Below, one piece after another: positions 8,061-17,435 of a stretch of 64,000 nt of DNA (positions are counted from its first letter, which is position 1; each line of letters starts with the position of its first letter). The DNA lies in contig CAZRNR010000004.1 of assembly GCA_964601505.1 (NCBI GenBank), forward strand, positions 6,858-70,857, read 5' to 3'. The position numbers and the translations under genes are program-made. Source of the DNA: DRWZ01 sp964601505 (GTDB taxonomy: Bacteria; Calescibacteriota; Calescibacteriia; Calescibacteriales; Calescibacteriaceae). The notes under the pieces are model-generated. The model did no database searches and was not told the DNA's origin. It saw only the letters and a program-made list of their open reading frames with translations.

Positions 8061-10145
8061 TTATTTCGTTAGAAAAGCCAAAAGCTCCGCAATCTGGCAT
8101 ATCTGATTCTCTTTTTCTGAAGGAAATTCACTACATACTTCAAGTAAATCTCCTCTCCTGATTATTACAGAACCATCAAATGTTGGATCTAGGAAGAAAA
8201 TATAAGGGAATCTTGTAACAGAACCATTTTCTCTTATACCTTTGCTGTAGAATGGGTTTAGCTTCTTTTCTTTTCCATCGCTTATATATTGCGGCTCATA
8301 AAAGTGCTTTGAATCTGTGAGTATTGTATCAGTGCAAGTTATGCTCTCTGGGAACATCTGGTATGAGTAAGTAAGTCCATTACACTCCCATTCAATGATA
8401 AAGTTATCCCTGTCATAATACATCCCAGGAATCATCTGCCTTAAGTTGCCTAATATAAGTTTCCTTATATTTATCTCGAACATATCATAGAACCATTTCT
8501 CGGAGACCTTATCTAAAAGGTATATTATAACCCCAGGTTTATTTCCCGAATATCCATATATAGCTTTGAGAAAACTTGAGATTATATCAAAGTAATAACT
8601 TAATGTCTTGTGGTCAGCAAAACCATCTATCACCTCTGTTATAGCATTTGGGATCTTCGGAATACCTGGAACAAACTTGAAGAAACCGGTTCTGTCAGAC
8701 ACAGTTAAGCTCTTTGAAAATTCAATCATCTTAGTAAGGGATGTCCTGAATAATTGATAAGACTCCATCCGCCTATCCCCGTCTTCTGTCGTAAGAAAAT
8801 CTACCGGTGAATTCTTTATGGACCTCACAAAAAATCCAACTTTATCTCTCATCTGTATCCTCTGAGATGACCTTATTGTATTGAGTATTGAGTTCCTTGT
8901 GTTCTCCTCTATAGTCAGATTTGTAGATTCAAGGTAAGTCAGGATAAATTTTATGAAGTAGATCACTGATTCAAAAAATAATTTTTCATTCTCATTAACT
9001 TGATACGAAGCAGGTAGAACAAAATCAGGCATTAAATATATCCCAAGATCTATTGGAAAAGCTACATTTATACTTCTTAATTTCTCCAGAGATTCATCTA
9101 GTTTTGAGTTCAGTTCCTTGATCCTCTCTTTGCCCTCATAGATAAGGACAAAATTCAGACTATCTACAATTTTCTTCATCTCTTCTGCAAACTCAATGAT
9201 TTTTATTTCATCTTCGAATACCTTAAAATTTCCACTGATGTTTCTCATCTGGGCTAGCCAGAATTCATCCTTCTCACTCCTTTTTTGTATTTGTCTTATG
9301 AGAAAATCTATATTCGATGATTCAAATACAGAATCACATTTTTCTCCAATCTCTTCAGGTATTGTTGATCTGTTGATGTTTCCTTTGGGCTTCTGAGAAC
9401 ACAATGGATTACTCTCTATATCTCCAGAGAATTTCTCATATTGTCCCCCTTCCAAAACTAAGATCTCAAAACTTCTTTTTACATTATCAAGCGAAATATA
9501 TGTATAGCAACCTCCGTTCTCAGAATCTATTATGAACTCTCCTATTTTTGCATCTTGGGACTGCGTCATCCTTGAGCCATAAGTTATAATTTCCACATAT
9601 CCATCTTCCCACCTTATCTTTATTTCAGAAACAGATTCAGATACCTTTGTCGAGTAATAAGATTTCACCTCAATGTCAGCATACTCCGATTCAAAATTTA
9701 TTTCCCTAAATATATAATCTTCTTGAATTTTCTTCTCTTGTAATTTTATACTATGTTTTATTGATTTACCATCATTTAATCTACACCCGTTTTCGTCGCA
9801 TTTATAATCAAACGCATCCTTGAGTAGTAAAGAAACTATGAATGGAATCTTGAGATCCTTTGCTATGAAAAGAGAAATTGATATCTTTTGAGGTTCGGAC
9901 ACAGGATCAAGGAAAGAATCAAATTCTACTCCACGAGGCACAGCACACCTGCTTAAGGCTTCTCTAAATGTCAAACCAAGATTCTCATCTGCTCCATCAT
10001 ATTTTTGCTGAAATCTATCCTTCAATTCTTTAAACTTCTTTGCGAACTCAACTTCTTGAACTCTGCTACAGGAAAAAATTTGAAACACTGAAAATAAAAT
10101 TAAAAATACCCCAAAGAACATCCAAGAAAGTATAAGCCCTTTCAT
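8061..10145 (-). CDS. Large lipoprotein of unknown function
   Basis: The 694-residue protein has an N-terminal hydrophobic signal and a lipobox ending at C26 (IFSC), so the mature protein should be lipid-anchored, facing the periplasm or surface. The rest is soluble and alternates charged helical stretches (about 270-440) with beta-rich parts. Several cysteines lie at positions such as CDENGCR and YSYQMFPESITC, which could form disulfides. I recognise no domain. It is divergent from fliD across 90 bases; that proximity alone does not link it to motility. Confidence 0.65.
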   Translation of the reverse strand: MKGLILSWMFFGVFLILFSVFQIFSCSRVQEVEFAKKFKELKDRFQQKYDGADENLGLTFREALSRCAVPRGVEFDSFLDPVSEPQKISISLFIAKDLKIPFIVSLLLKDAFDYKCDENGCRLNDGKSIKHSIKLQEKKIQEDYIFREINFESEYADIEVKSYYSTKVSESVSEIKIRWEDGYVEIITYGSRMTQSQDAKIGEFIIDSENGGCYTYISLDNVKRSFEILVLEGGQYEKFSGDIESNPLCSQKPKGNINRSTIPEEIGEKCDSVFESSNIDFLIRQIQKRSEKDEFWLAQMRNISGNFKVFEDEIKIIEFAEEMKKIVDSLNFVLIYEGKERIKELNSKLDESLEKLRSINVAFPIDLGIYLMPDFVLPASYQVNENEKLFFESVIYFIKFILTYLESTNLTIEENTRNSILNTIRSSQRIQMRDKVGFFVRSIKNSPVDFLTTEDGDRRMESYQLFRTSLTKMIEFSKSLTVSDRTGFFKFVPGIPKIPNAITEVIDGFADHKTLSYYFDIISSFLKAIYGYSGNKPGVIIYLLDKVSEKWFYDMFEINIRKLILGNLRQMIPGMYYDRDNFIIEWECNGLTYSYQMFPESITCTDTILTDSKHFYEPQYISDGKEKKLNPFYSKGIRENGSVTRFPYIFFLDPTFDGSVIIRRGDLLEVCSEFPSEKENQICQIAELLAFLTK

Positions 10146-10220
10146 TATGATTCATTCAGAAACTATAAATTTTTTCTATCATAATCCGATAAAATATTAC
10201 TAAACTATACTTAATTAGCA

Positions 10221-10228
10221 AGGAGGTG
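10221..10228 (+). promoter_or_regulatory. Strong ribosome-binding site that sets the fliD start
   Basis: AGGAGGTG lies six bases before ATG 10235. A GTG inside this sequence (10226) is in frame but overlaps the Shine-Dalgarno itself, so ATG 10235 is the better start. Confidence 0.8.
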
Positions 10229-10234
10229 CATCAT

Positions 10235-12685
10235 ATGGCAGAACTCGGAAATTTATTCATGCCCAATATACTTTCACCGTTTAATGTTTCAGACATAGTT
10301 GAAAATTTAGCCGAGTTCAGGAAAAAGATTTTGAGCCGGCAAGTTCAAGAAAGAAAAAGCCTTCTTGAGGAACGATCGGATGCAATCTCTAGGCTGAGAA
10401 CGATGGCACTTGATTTTCTTTCTGCATCTCAGGCAATTGCAGCTAATTTATCTTACAAGGTATTTGCACCAAAGTTAACAAACATTACAGGTTCCGAAGA
10501 TCCGAAAAATATACTATCTGCCTCAACAAGCTCAGAAGCGGTTCAAGGAAACTTTGATGTTCAAGTCCTTCAGATGGCAAGGAGCTGGAAAACCGGATCT
10601 TCAACATTTGCAAATGCTGATGTGACACTGGCCTCGCTCGGTGTCACCCCGGGCTCAAAAATAGTTATAAAAGGAACAGACACTTCAAATGCCAAAGTTC
10701 TTGAAGTAGATCCAAACTGGACACTAAAGCAGCTTAGAGATAAGATAAACGAACTCAATGTCGGTCTCACAGCATATCTCCAGAATGTACCCGGAGGAGT
10801 TCAGCTCGTGATTTCTTCTTCAAAGACTGGTGCAAGTAGGGAATATATGACGCTTGTTGATTCGGCTGGGAACACCTTTGCTGCTCTTGGATTCTTTACC
10901 GGTGGACCTGATATCATAAAAAATCAATCGGGGAGTTCTGCACTTTCTGATGCTTTCACTAAGAAGGATCAAAAAGTTGGCGAACTCCTGGGTTTCGCTC
11001 CTGGGACTGCTCCATCTGGAAATGTCTTGATAAATGGTAATTCAGTTTCTATAGATCTTAACACGATGACATTGGAGGATATAAAGAATTCTATTGATTC
11101 TGCTATCGGTCCCGGAACAGCTGAGATTATTCAAGAAGGCAATGTTTTCAGACTCAAGATAAACTCTATAAATCTGGATGATAATGGAACAACTGTTCTG
11201 AAAGCTCTCGGATTACTTTCCAGAGACTTTCAAAATGTTATAGCTTCTGGTCAGAATGCTCAGATATCTGTTGACGGTAATATCTTCTCTTCACCAGATA
11301 ATACTTTCGCCCCAGAGGAAACTGGTATATCTGGGATAACATTTACCGCATTACGTGCTTCCACTGACATAATACGAGTCTCTATTTCAAGAGATATAGA
11401 TAGGATTATGAAATACTTCAATGACTTCGTTGAGGGATGGAATAAGATTATTGATTTTATAAACGAACAAGTTAAATTTAATGAAAAGACAGGAAAAGCT
11501 GGACCTCTTTCAGGAGATTTTTCTATATCTGCAACCAGGTCTGCTATGAGAAGAGCATTTTCTGGTCTCGTAGAAGTTGGACAACCAGATGGTTCAGTTA
11601 AGCTTGTTTCAATTCAAGATCTTGGTTTTTCCATAGATAGAGATGGGAAATTAAGCTTGAATTCTTTAAAACTATCCCAAGCTCTTCAAACTGATTTTGA
11701 AACTACGGTGAGAGCACTTACCTCAGCTGTATCGGAAAAAGTTATAAGTAATTCTTTTAGTTCAGATACAACTTCTCTTGGTTTTAGTGGAGAGATACTT
11801 GTAGAGGGGAAGAGTGTAGTTGTGAATCCATCAGACACATTAAGGGATATAGCACTTAAGATAAATTCTGCCTCAGATTCTGTAAGAGCTTATGTGAAGA
11901 CGGTAAGCGGGAACAAGAAACTGGTTGTTGAAAAGCTCTCTGGAGGTCTTCCATCAATCGCCGAAGTAAGTGGTAATCTGCTTGTTGCTCTTGGACTTGG
12001 TAACAGCACACAATTCAATATAAAGAACATAGTAAATACGAATACAGTTAGAACTGGTATGTTTTACTCTGATACAGCACCTGTTAGGAATGCTATAGAT
12101 AGTGATACCTCTACACCAGATACATCAAACAATCTTTCTGGAATTTTGCAAATTCCTCTTGCAAATGGTTCAACAATCAATGTGTCAGTAGATATATCAA
12201 CTGATTCACTTAGCGATATAGCAAACAATATAAATACTGCAGCAGGTTCAAATATAGCATCTGTTAAGCAGGAGGGAAACAGATATTATATTGAGATATC
12301 GGGAGTTAAAACTGACCCAGCAGACTGGGGATCTGATCCGAATCTTCTTGAGCAGTTTTTAGGTATATTAAAGAGGCAAGAGAATAAGGAGTCTGCAAAA
12401 CTGGGTTTTGGGGAGCATATGAGAAGAGAAATAGGAGATATACTTTCTTCAAAAGGCGCTATTGGAGCATCAAAGGAAAGAATAGAAACAGAACTTACAG
12501 GTATAGACCAGAAGCTTGCGAAGATAGAAGAAGAGGTAGAATCATATAGAGCCCTATTATATGCAAGATGGGCTCGGGCAAACCAAATTATGAGCTATAC
12601 GAGAAGCATCATGGCATTTTTCCAAGCTATCTCACAACAGCTTGTCCAAGGAGTTCAAAACCCATTTTTGTCAGGTAAAAAATAG
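10235..12685 (+). CDS. fliD: Flagellar hook-associated protein 2 (filament cap)
   Basis: FliD caps the growing flagellar filament outside the cell and helps flagellin fold into place. The 816-residue protein has the FliD N-terminal domain (about 10-110, LSPFNVSDIVENLAEFRKK then a coiled-coil helix). Repeated hook-IN type segments follow (VNPSDTLRDIALKINSAS, DTSTPDTSNNLSGILQIP region). The C-terminal coiled coil includes SKGAIGASKERIETELTGI. It is longer than the usual 450-680 residues, probably through extra exposed domains. No other flagellar gene is in the window. It converges with a nucleoside hydrolase gene five bases away. Confidence 0.9.
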   Translation: MAELGNLFMPNILSPFNVSDIVENLAEFRKKILSRQVQERKSLLEERSDAISRLRTMALDFLSASQAIAANLSYKVFAPKLTNITGSEDPKNILSASTSSEAVQGNFDVQVLQMARSWKTGSSTFANADVTLASLGVTPGSKIVIKGTDTSNAKVLEVDPNWTLKQLRDKINELNVGLTAYLQNVPGGVQLVISSSKTGASREYMTLVDSAGNTFAALGFFTGGPDIIKNQSGSSALSDAFTKKDQKVGELLGFAPGTAPSGNVLINGNSVSIDLNTMTLEDIKNSIDSAIGPGTAEIIQEGNVFRLKINSINLDDNGTTVLKALGLLSRDFQNVIASGQNAQISVDGNIFSSPDNTFAPEETGISGITFTALRASTDIIRVSISRDIDRIMKYFNDFVEGWNKIIDFINEQVKFNEKTGKAGPLSGDFSISATRSAMRRAFSGLVEVGQPDGSVKLVSIQDLGFSIDRDGKLSLNSLKLSQALQTDFETTVRALTSAVSEKVISNSFSSDTTSLGFSGEILVEGKSVVVNPSDTLRDIALKINSASDSVRAYVKTVSGNKKLVVEKLSGGLPSIAEVSGNLLVALGLGNSTQFNIKNIVNTNTVRTGMFYSDTAPVRNAIDSDTSTPDTSNNLSGILQIPLANGSTINVSVDISTDSLSDIANNINTAAGSNIASVKQEGNRYYIEISGVKTDPADWGSDPNLLEQFLGILKRQENKESAKLGFGEHMRREIGDILSSKGAIGASKERIETELTGIDQKLAKIEEEVESYRALLYARWARANQIMSYTRSIMAFFQAISQQLVQGVQNPFLSGKK

Positions 12686-12690
12686 TCCCT

Positions 12691-13626
12691 TTAATATATT
12701 CTCCCAAGACTTTTCATCAACTCATTGAAGAAAACCTCTTTGTTGAAATCATATACAACATGAAGAAACTGGTCCGGACTTATTATGGATCTTATTCTTC
12801 CTCTAAAACATACTTTATCAACCTCCGCATATGCAGTAAATGTTCTAACATGTTCAGGGAAGAAGTATGCAAAAATAGCGAGTGGATCGTGAAGTATGAG
12901 AACATTAGCTCTTTCAGTTATATCCGATAGAAATTCTTTGACAGTTTCTGATCGGATTGAATTCAACATTTTCAGGAAATTGTCTCTTCTTATTTGCGTT
13001 TTTTTTGTTGAATCAAGTGGAACCACATAAACACTTCTTTTCTCTTTTGCAAACTCAAAGAGAGAATCAACAGCATCTGGGTCGCAATATGAATTAAATT
13101 CCGCATACGGAGTGATATTACCATCCTCAAAAAAAGCTCCGCCCATCCATACGAATTTCTGTATTCTTTCTCTTATGTTCTTGTTTTTTAGAAGCTCATA
13201 AGAAGATGAAAGCGGACCGGTTGATATTATATCTATTTTGCTTTGATCATCCCTTTCTATTCGCCTGATAAACTCATCCAATTCATAGAAATTATCAAAA
13301 CCCTTAAAATACTTATCAGAATATCCTCCAAGCCCATCCTTTCCATGAACTTTCTCCGCGTGTATTACATCTCCCCTTACCGATCTATCTCTCCCCTTTA
13401 CTATTTCTGCAGGTATCTTAAATATACTCTTACAGATCATTGAATTTCTGAAAGTATATTCAAGAGAAACATTTCCCCATGTAGATAAGATAAAGACCTT
13501 TATGTTCTTTCTGCCTTCGTTCCTTATAATACCCGACAGAAAGCCCAAAGCTATTGCATCATCAATTCCCGGATCGCAATCAAAAATCAATATTTCCTCA
13601 CCCATATAGTTAAATTTGATTTGCAA
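12691..13626 (-). CDS. Nucleoside hydrolase (inosine-uridine type)
   Basis: The 311-residue protein hydrolyses the N-glycosidic bond of ribonucleosides. The Ca2+-binding signature FDCDPGIDDAIALGF lies near the N-terminus. STGPLSSSYELL, WMGGAFFEDGN, EFNSYCDPDA and LHDPLAIFAYF are the family's substrate-site blocks. There is no signal peptide, so it is cytosolic and suited to nucleoside salvage. Base preference cannot be read from the sequence. The first ATG opens MQIKFNYMGEE; an internal ATG seven codons on is also possible. Confidence 0.9.
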   Translation of the reverse strand: MQIKFNYMGEEILIFDCDPGIDDAIALGFLSGIIRNEGRKNIKVFILSTWGNVSLEYTFRNSMICKSIFKIPAEIVKGRDRSVRGDVIHAEKVHGKDGLGGYSDKYFKGFDNFYELDEFIRRIERDDQSKIDIISTGPLSSSYELLKNKNIRERIQKFVWMGGAFFEDGNITPYAEFNSYCDPDAVDSLFEFAKEKRSVYVVPLDSTKKTQIRRDNFLKMLNSIRSETVKEFLSDITERANVLILHDPLAIFAYFFPEHVRTFTAYAEVDKVCFRGRIRSIISPDQFLHVVYDFNKEVFFNELMKSLGRIY

Positions 13627-14145
13627 ACCATATTTTATCCATCTCTTTAATGGAACCAGCCATATAGAGTTTTAAATTTACAAGACACTTTATTTTGTAT
13701 GATAAATTAAAAAGTTTTGCTTTTCTACAAATTCTCGGCTACTGAAGTTTTCTCTATATCTAGTATCACCATTTGTTAGATTTCTTCTTGATAGATATAG
13801 AAAATTATCTCCATTTTACTTACAACGGATAATTCTCCAATCATAATGCTAACTGGAGCTCACAAGAAATCTTTGATTTTAAAATATAGGTAGGAAAAAA
13901 GAATGAAAAAATCTAACATTGAAGAATCTCTCAAGCTTCAATTAATCAAGAGCCACACAAAAAGATATACTCTTAACTGCTTTGTCAAATAAATATGTAG
14001 CAAAAATTGTCAATTTCCTCTTGCATTGTAAGTGGAGGATAAAAATCTTTTGACACAGCACTTAACTAAAAAATTTACTAAAAAATCTATAAAATAGATT
14101 ATTTGAGTGCATCAGAGATATAATTAAACCGTTGGAGGTAAGAAT
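13627..14145. other. Intergenic region upstream of the acyl-CoA dehydrogenase
   Basis: This 519-bp AT-rich region has no gene. Its notable content is one copy of an ~80-bp repeat with internal dyad symmetry (13982-14066), described separately, and the Shine-Dalgarno GGAGGT just before ATG 14146. Confidence 0.6.
13982..14066 (+). repeat. Copy A of a dispersed regulatory-looking repeat
   Basis: About 65 core bases (14001-14065) match the reverse complement of 27989-28066 with five mismatches by my reading. A further TTGTCAAAT is shared at the left edge after a short gap. The core holds nested dyads: TGTCAA with TTGACA outside, and TCCTC with GAGGA around GCATTGTAA. TTGACA at 14050-14055 is a perfect -35-like hexamer. 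The element ends 79 bases before the acyl-CoA dehydrogenase ATG, in the same orientation. Confidence 0.75.
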
Positions 14146-15411
14146 ATGCACTTTGAGCTTCCAGATCACCACAAGCAAATAATAGAGCTGATAAAGTGGC
14201 TTGCAAAGGAAAAATTAAGACCTCTTGGACTTGAATACGATAAGAAAGAAGAACCGATTCCCCCCGATCATCCTTTCTTCTACGAGATCAAGGCGATGGG
14301 AATAGAGATGGGGATGTTTTCAGGTGGCAAAGAAGATAAGGACGATAATCTGCAAGAAAGGATGAAGAGATTTGGTATAAGCGGAGATATAAAAAATCCA
14401 ATGCTTGCAACTTTGGCTATAATTGGTGCAGAGATTCTCGCATGGGGAGATCAAGGGGTTGCTATGTCCTTTCCAGGTCCTGGCCTTGCATCACCTCCCA
14501 TAAGAATAATGGCAAACGACTATCAGAGAAAGGTTTTTTACGATGTTTTCAAAAATTCTGAGAAGCCCGTTTGGGGAGCTTTTGGATTAACTGAACCTGG
14601 AGCAGGCTCTGATGTAGCTCGTATAAGAACAAGCGCAAGGAAAGAAGGAAATTACTACATTTTGAATGGAGAGAAGATGTATATCACCAATGGAGCAAGG
14701 TCAGAATGGGTTGTTGTTTTTGCGACAGTAGATCCAAAATTAGGAAGAGCGGGTCATAGAGCTTTTCTGGTTAGAAAGGGTACTCCGGGCTTCAGAGTAT
14801 CTCGTATAGAAAAAAAGATGGGCTTACACGCTTCTGAGACTGCTGGTCTTGTCTTTGAAGACTGTAAGGTTCCAGCTGAACTTCTTCTTGGTGGAGAGGA
14901 GTATTATAAATCTAAAGAGGGTTTCAAAGGTGCAATGGAAACCTTTAACATGACACGTCCTGCTGTTGCTGCTATGGCAATAGGGATAGCTCGCTCCGCC
15001 TATGAATATACAAGAGATTACTTTTCAGAAAACTACATGCTTTCAGCTATATCTCCCCTTGCCTCAAAGATAAAAAGCGAACTTGAACTAATGAAAAGGA
15101 AGCTAAATCTTGCAAGATTGATGTGCCTTAAAGCAGCTTATCTTATGGATATGAAGAAGAATAACGCAAAAGAAGCCTCCGAGGCAAAGGCTTACGCCCC
15201 GCCGATTGCTCTTGATGTTATATCAAGATGTATAGAACTTCTTGGCGAAGAGGGAACACTGGAGTATCACCACATAGTCCATAAAGCTTTCAGAGATATA
15301 AAAGTGTTTGATATATTCGAGGGAACAGGTCAAGCTCAAAGAATAGTTATATCAAAAAGATTATTCACTTCAAAAGGTAAAGCTGCAGAGTGGGTTGAGC
15401 AGACTAATTAA
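14146..15411 (+). CDS. Acyl-CoA dehydrogenase
   Basis: The 421-residue flavoprotein oxidises acyl-CoA to trans-2-enoyl-CoA. The FAD-domain signature WGAFGLTEPGAGSD is followed by GEKMYITNGARSEW. The C-terminal block HKAFRDIKVFDIFEGTGQAQ carries the FEGT segment, where the catalytic glutamate usually sits. GGAGGT precedes the ATG. It heads a run with a SurA-like gene, pdxA and a ParB-domain gene. With the 3-hydroxyacyl-CoA dehydrogenase at 59.3 kb it suggests fatty- or amino-acid beta-oxidation. The chain-length specificity and electron acceptor are unknown. Confidence 0.92.
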   Translation: MHFELPDHHKQIIELIKWLAKEKLRPLGLEYDKKEEPIPPDHPFFYEIKAMGIEMGMFSGGKEDKDDNLQERMKRFGISGDIKNPMLATLAIIGAEILAWGDQGVAMSFPGPGLASPPIRIMANDYQRKVFYDVFKNSEKPVWGAFGLTEPGAGSDVARIRTSARKEGNYYILNGEKMYITNGARSEWVVVFATVDPKLGRAGHRAFLVRKGTPGFRVSRIEKKMGLHASETAGLVFEDCKVPAELLLGGEEYYKSKEGFKGAMETFNMTRPAVAAMAIGIARSAYEYTRDYFSENYMLSAISPLASKIKSELELMKRKLNLARLMCLKAAYLMDMKKNNAKEASEAKAYAPPIALDVISRCIELLGEEGTLEYHHIVHKAFRDIKVFDIFEGTGQAQRIVISKRLFTSKGKAAEWVEQTN

Positions 15412-16225
15412 AATTTTTCTGACTTTTTCTAAAAGTATGTTCAAAAGAATAGTCTATCTTCCTATCATTTTCTTTATTATGCAAGGTATATGTCATGCTT
15501 ACTCTGATGGGGTAATCGCTGTTGTTGGTAATCGCCCAATCACAAAGAGTCTTGTCGAAGCTGTTATGAAGGTCTTTGGAGAACAGGATTTCCAGAATGC
15601 CCTTTCTTTCGTCATAGATTCGTATATAATACTCAATTATATGGATTCATCAAACATACAAATCCCGGACAGGGAGGTGGAGGAGATTATATCTAGGATT
15701 AAAGTAGAAGATATAAAAGAAGAATTAACTAAACTTGGAATGAATTACGACGAATATAAAAACTTTATAAAAGCAAAAAAGATTGCGGACCAAATTTTTT
15801 CTGAACTTGTTGGAGGAGCATTCATAACAGAACAAGATATGAAAAAATTTTATGACCAGAATGAGCAAGACATAACAAGAGCTTTTGAAAGACGATTCGT
15901 GTATTACATCGAGACAGATGAGAAAGAAATTTCAAATATTCCCGTTAATGATATGAAGCAAATCGGGTGGGTAAGACGCGGAGAGCTTATGAAACAATTT
16001 GATGATGCTATATTTTCTCTCCCAAACACAGGTTTAATAAATATAAGTTCTGAAAACGGCAATTTTGTGTTTTTCATATCAAAGATCTACAAGCCAAGTT
16101 TCTCTGAACTTAAAGATGATTTGAATTTCAGAGAATTTTATATAAAAAGCAAATACAAGGAGGTTTTTGATTTATGGCTAGAAAGTCAGAAAAAAAAGCA
16201 GAAGATAAAAAGAAAGGAAAATTAG
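15395..16225 (+). CDS. SurA-like exported chaperone/peptidyl-prolyl isomerase-type protein
   Basis: The protein starts with a signal peptide ending at GICHA and is followed by DGVIAVVGNRPITKSLVEAV. That is the usual opening of SurA/PrsA N-terminal chaperone domains. A helical segment and an ITEQDMKKFYDQN stretch follow, as before a parvulin domain. The parvulin part is short and poorly conserved, so isomerase activity is uncertain. The first in-frame ATG overlaps the dehydrogenase by 17 bases; ATG 15437 (MFKRIVYLP) gives a cleaner signal peptide and may be the real start. Confidence 0.65.
   Translation: MSRLIKIFLTFSKSMFKRIVYLPIIFFIMQGICHAYSDGVIAVVGNRPITKSLVEAVMKVFGEQDFQNALSFVIDSYIILNYMDSSNIQIPDREVEEIISRIKVEDIKEELTKLGMNYDEYKNFIKAKKIADQIFSELVGGAFITEQDMKKFYDQNEQDITRAFERRFVYYIETDEKEISNIPVNDMKQIGWVRRGELMKQFDDAIFSLPNTGLINISSENGNFVFFISKIYKPSFSELKDDLNFREFYIKSKYKEVFDLWLESQKKKQKIKRKEN
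16157..16164 (+). promoter_or_regulatory. Ribosome-binding site for pdxA inside the upstream gene
   Basis: AAGGAGGT sits nine bases before ATG 16174 and well inside the SurA-like gene. It supports a genuine 52-base overlap between the two genes rather than a later pdxA start. Confidence 0.7.
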
Positions 16226-17412
16226 AGCATACATCCTGGGAAGAAATGAAAAAGAGGGGAAGATTACCTAAGCTTAAAACCAGAGAAGCTGACGACAAAA
16301 GAATAGTGATAGGTATCACTATGGGAGATCCTACAGGAATCGGTCCGGAGGTTATAATAAAGTCGCTCATCGATAAATCAATAAGAAACCGAGTTATTCC
16401 TATTGTCTTTGGGGATAAGGGTGTTTTAAGCAAGGTTGCAGAGGATCTTGGAATTAGAGTAAGAATAAGAGAGTTAGCCTCTGTAGAAAACATAAGGCAG
16501 ATAGAAGTTGATGACAAAGAAATATATGTCAAAAGTATATCAAATCTTAAGATGACCAGATTAAGATATGGAAGACCAGATAGAAACTGCGGTAGAGCTA
16601 TGGTCAATTATGTGAAGGAAGCTGTTGATGCCTGGAAGCAGGGCATAGTAGAAGGTATAGTCACAGCTCCGATAAATAAGGAAATAATAAACGAGGCTGG
16701 ATACAGATATGGTGGTCACACTGAAATGCTTGCAGAACTCACTGGAGCAAAGGAATTCACGATGATGTTTGTTTCAAAGCATTTTAAGGTCTCTTTGGTA
16801 ACCATCCATCTACCTTTGAAAGATGTTTCTATGAGGATAACACCACAGCGAATATACAAGGTCGGACTTCTATCATGGAAAACCCTGAGAGAGTTCTTCG
16901 GGATAAAAAATCCAAGAATCGGTGTCTGTGGAATCAATCCACATGCTGGCGAAGGAGGTATGTTCGGTGATGAAGAGAAAGATATGATATATCCAGCTAT
17001 AGTTTCAATGAGGGCAATTGGTATAGATGCAGAAGGACCTCTTTCTCCCGATACTGCCTTCTGGCGCGCTTATAACAAAGAGTTTGATGTCATAGTAGCT
17101 ATGTATCATGATCAGGGATTAATCCCTGTCAAGCTTCTTGACTTTGATAACGCTGTAAATATAACCGTTGGTGTCCCCATAGTAAGAACATCACCAGCCC
17201 ACGGAACAGCATATAATATCGTTGGTAAAGGTATTGCAGATCCCTCCTCCATGAAGTCAGCCATAAATCTTGCTGTTGATATGATTCTCGTGAAGAAGCA
17301 AATAGATTCAGAAAGGCAAAAAGAACAAGATAGAGATATGAAGAAAGTTGAAGACGAGATAAAAAGATACAGAATATCAGAAGAAGAGGTGAGAGAGTTC
17401 ATATATACCTAA
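16174..17412 (+). CDS. pdxA: 4-hydroxythreonine-4-phosphate dehydrogenase
   Basis: PdxA oxidises 4-phosphohydroxy-L-threonine in the DXP-dependent pyridoxal-phosphate pathway. Family blocks are present: GITMGDPTGIGPEVI, TAPINKE, GHTEMLAELTG, GINPHAGEGGMFGDEE, AMYHDQGLIPVKLLDF and RTSPAHGTAYNI, including the metal-binding histidines and aspartates. At 412 residues it exceeds the usual ~330. There are ~45 extra charged residues at the N-terminus and ~40 at the C-terminus. The strong Shine-Dalgarno before ATG 16174 indicates that the N-terminal extension is translated. Confidence 0.95.
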   Translation: MARKSEKKAEDKKKGKLEHTSWEEMKKRGRLPKLKTREADDKRIVIGITMGDPTGIGPEVIIKSLIDKSIRNRVIPIVFGDKGVLSKVAEDLGIRVRIRELASVENIRQIEVDDKEIYVKSISNLKMTRLRYGRPDRNCGRAMVNYVKEAVDAWKQGIVEGIVTAPINKEIINEAGYRYGGHTEMLAELTGAKEFTMMFVSKHFKVSLVTIHLPLKDVSMRITPQRIYKVGLLSWKTLREFFGIKNPRIGVCGINPHAGEGGMFGDEEKDMIYPAIVSMRAIGIDAEGPLSPDTAFWRAYNKEFDVIVAMYHDQGLIPVKLLDFDNAVNITVGVPIVRTSPAHGTAYNIVGKGIADPSSMKSAINLAVDMILVKKQIDSERQKEQDRDMKKVEDEIKRYRISEEEVREFIYT

Positions 17413-17435
17413 GTTTTTGTATTATTTCCACAACA

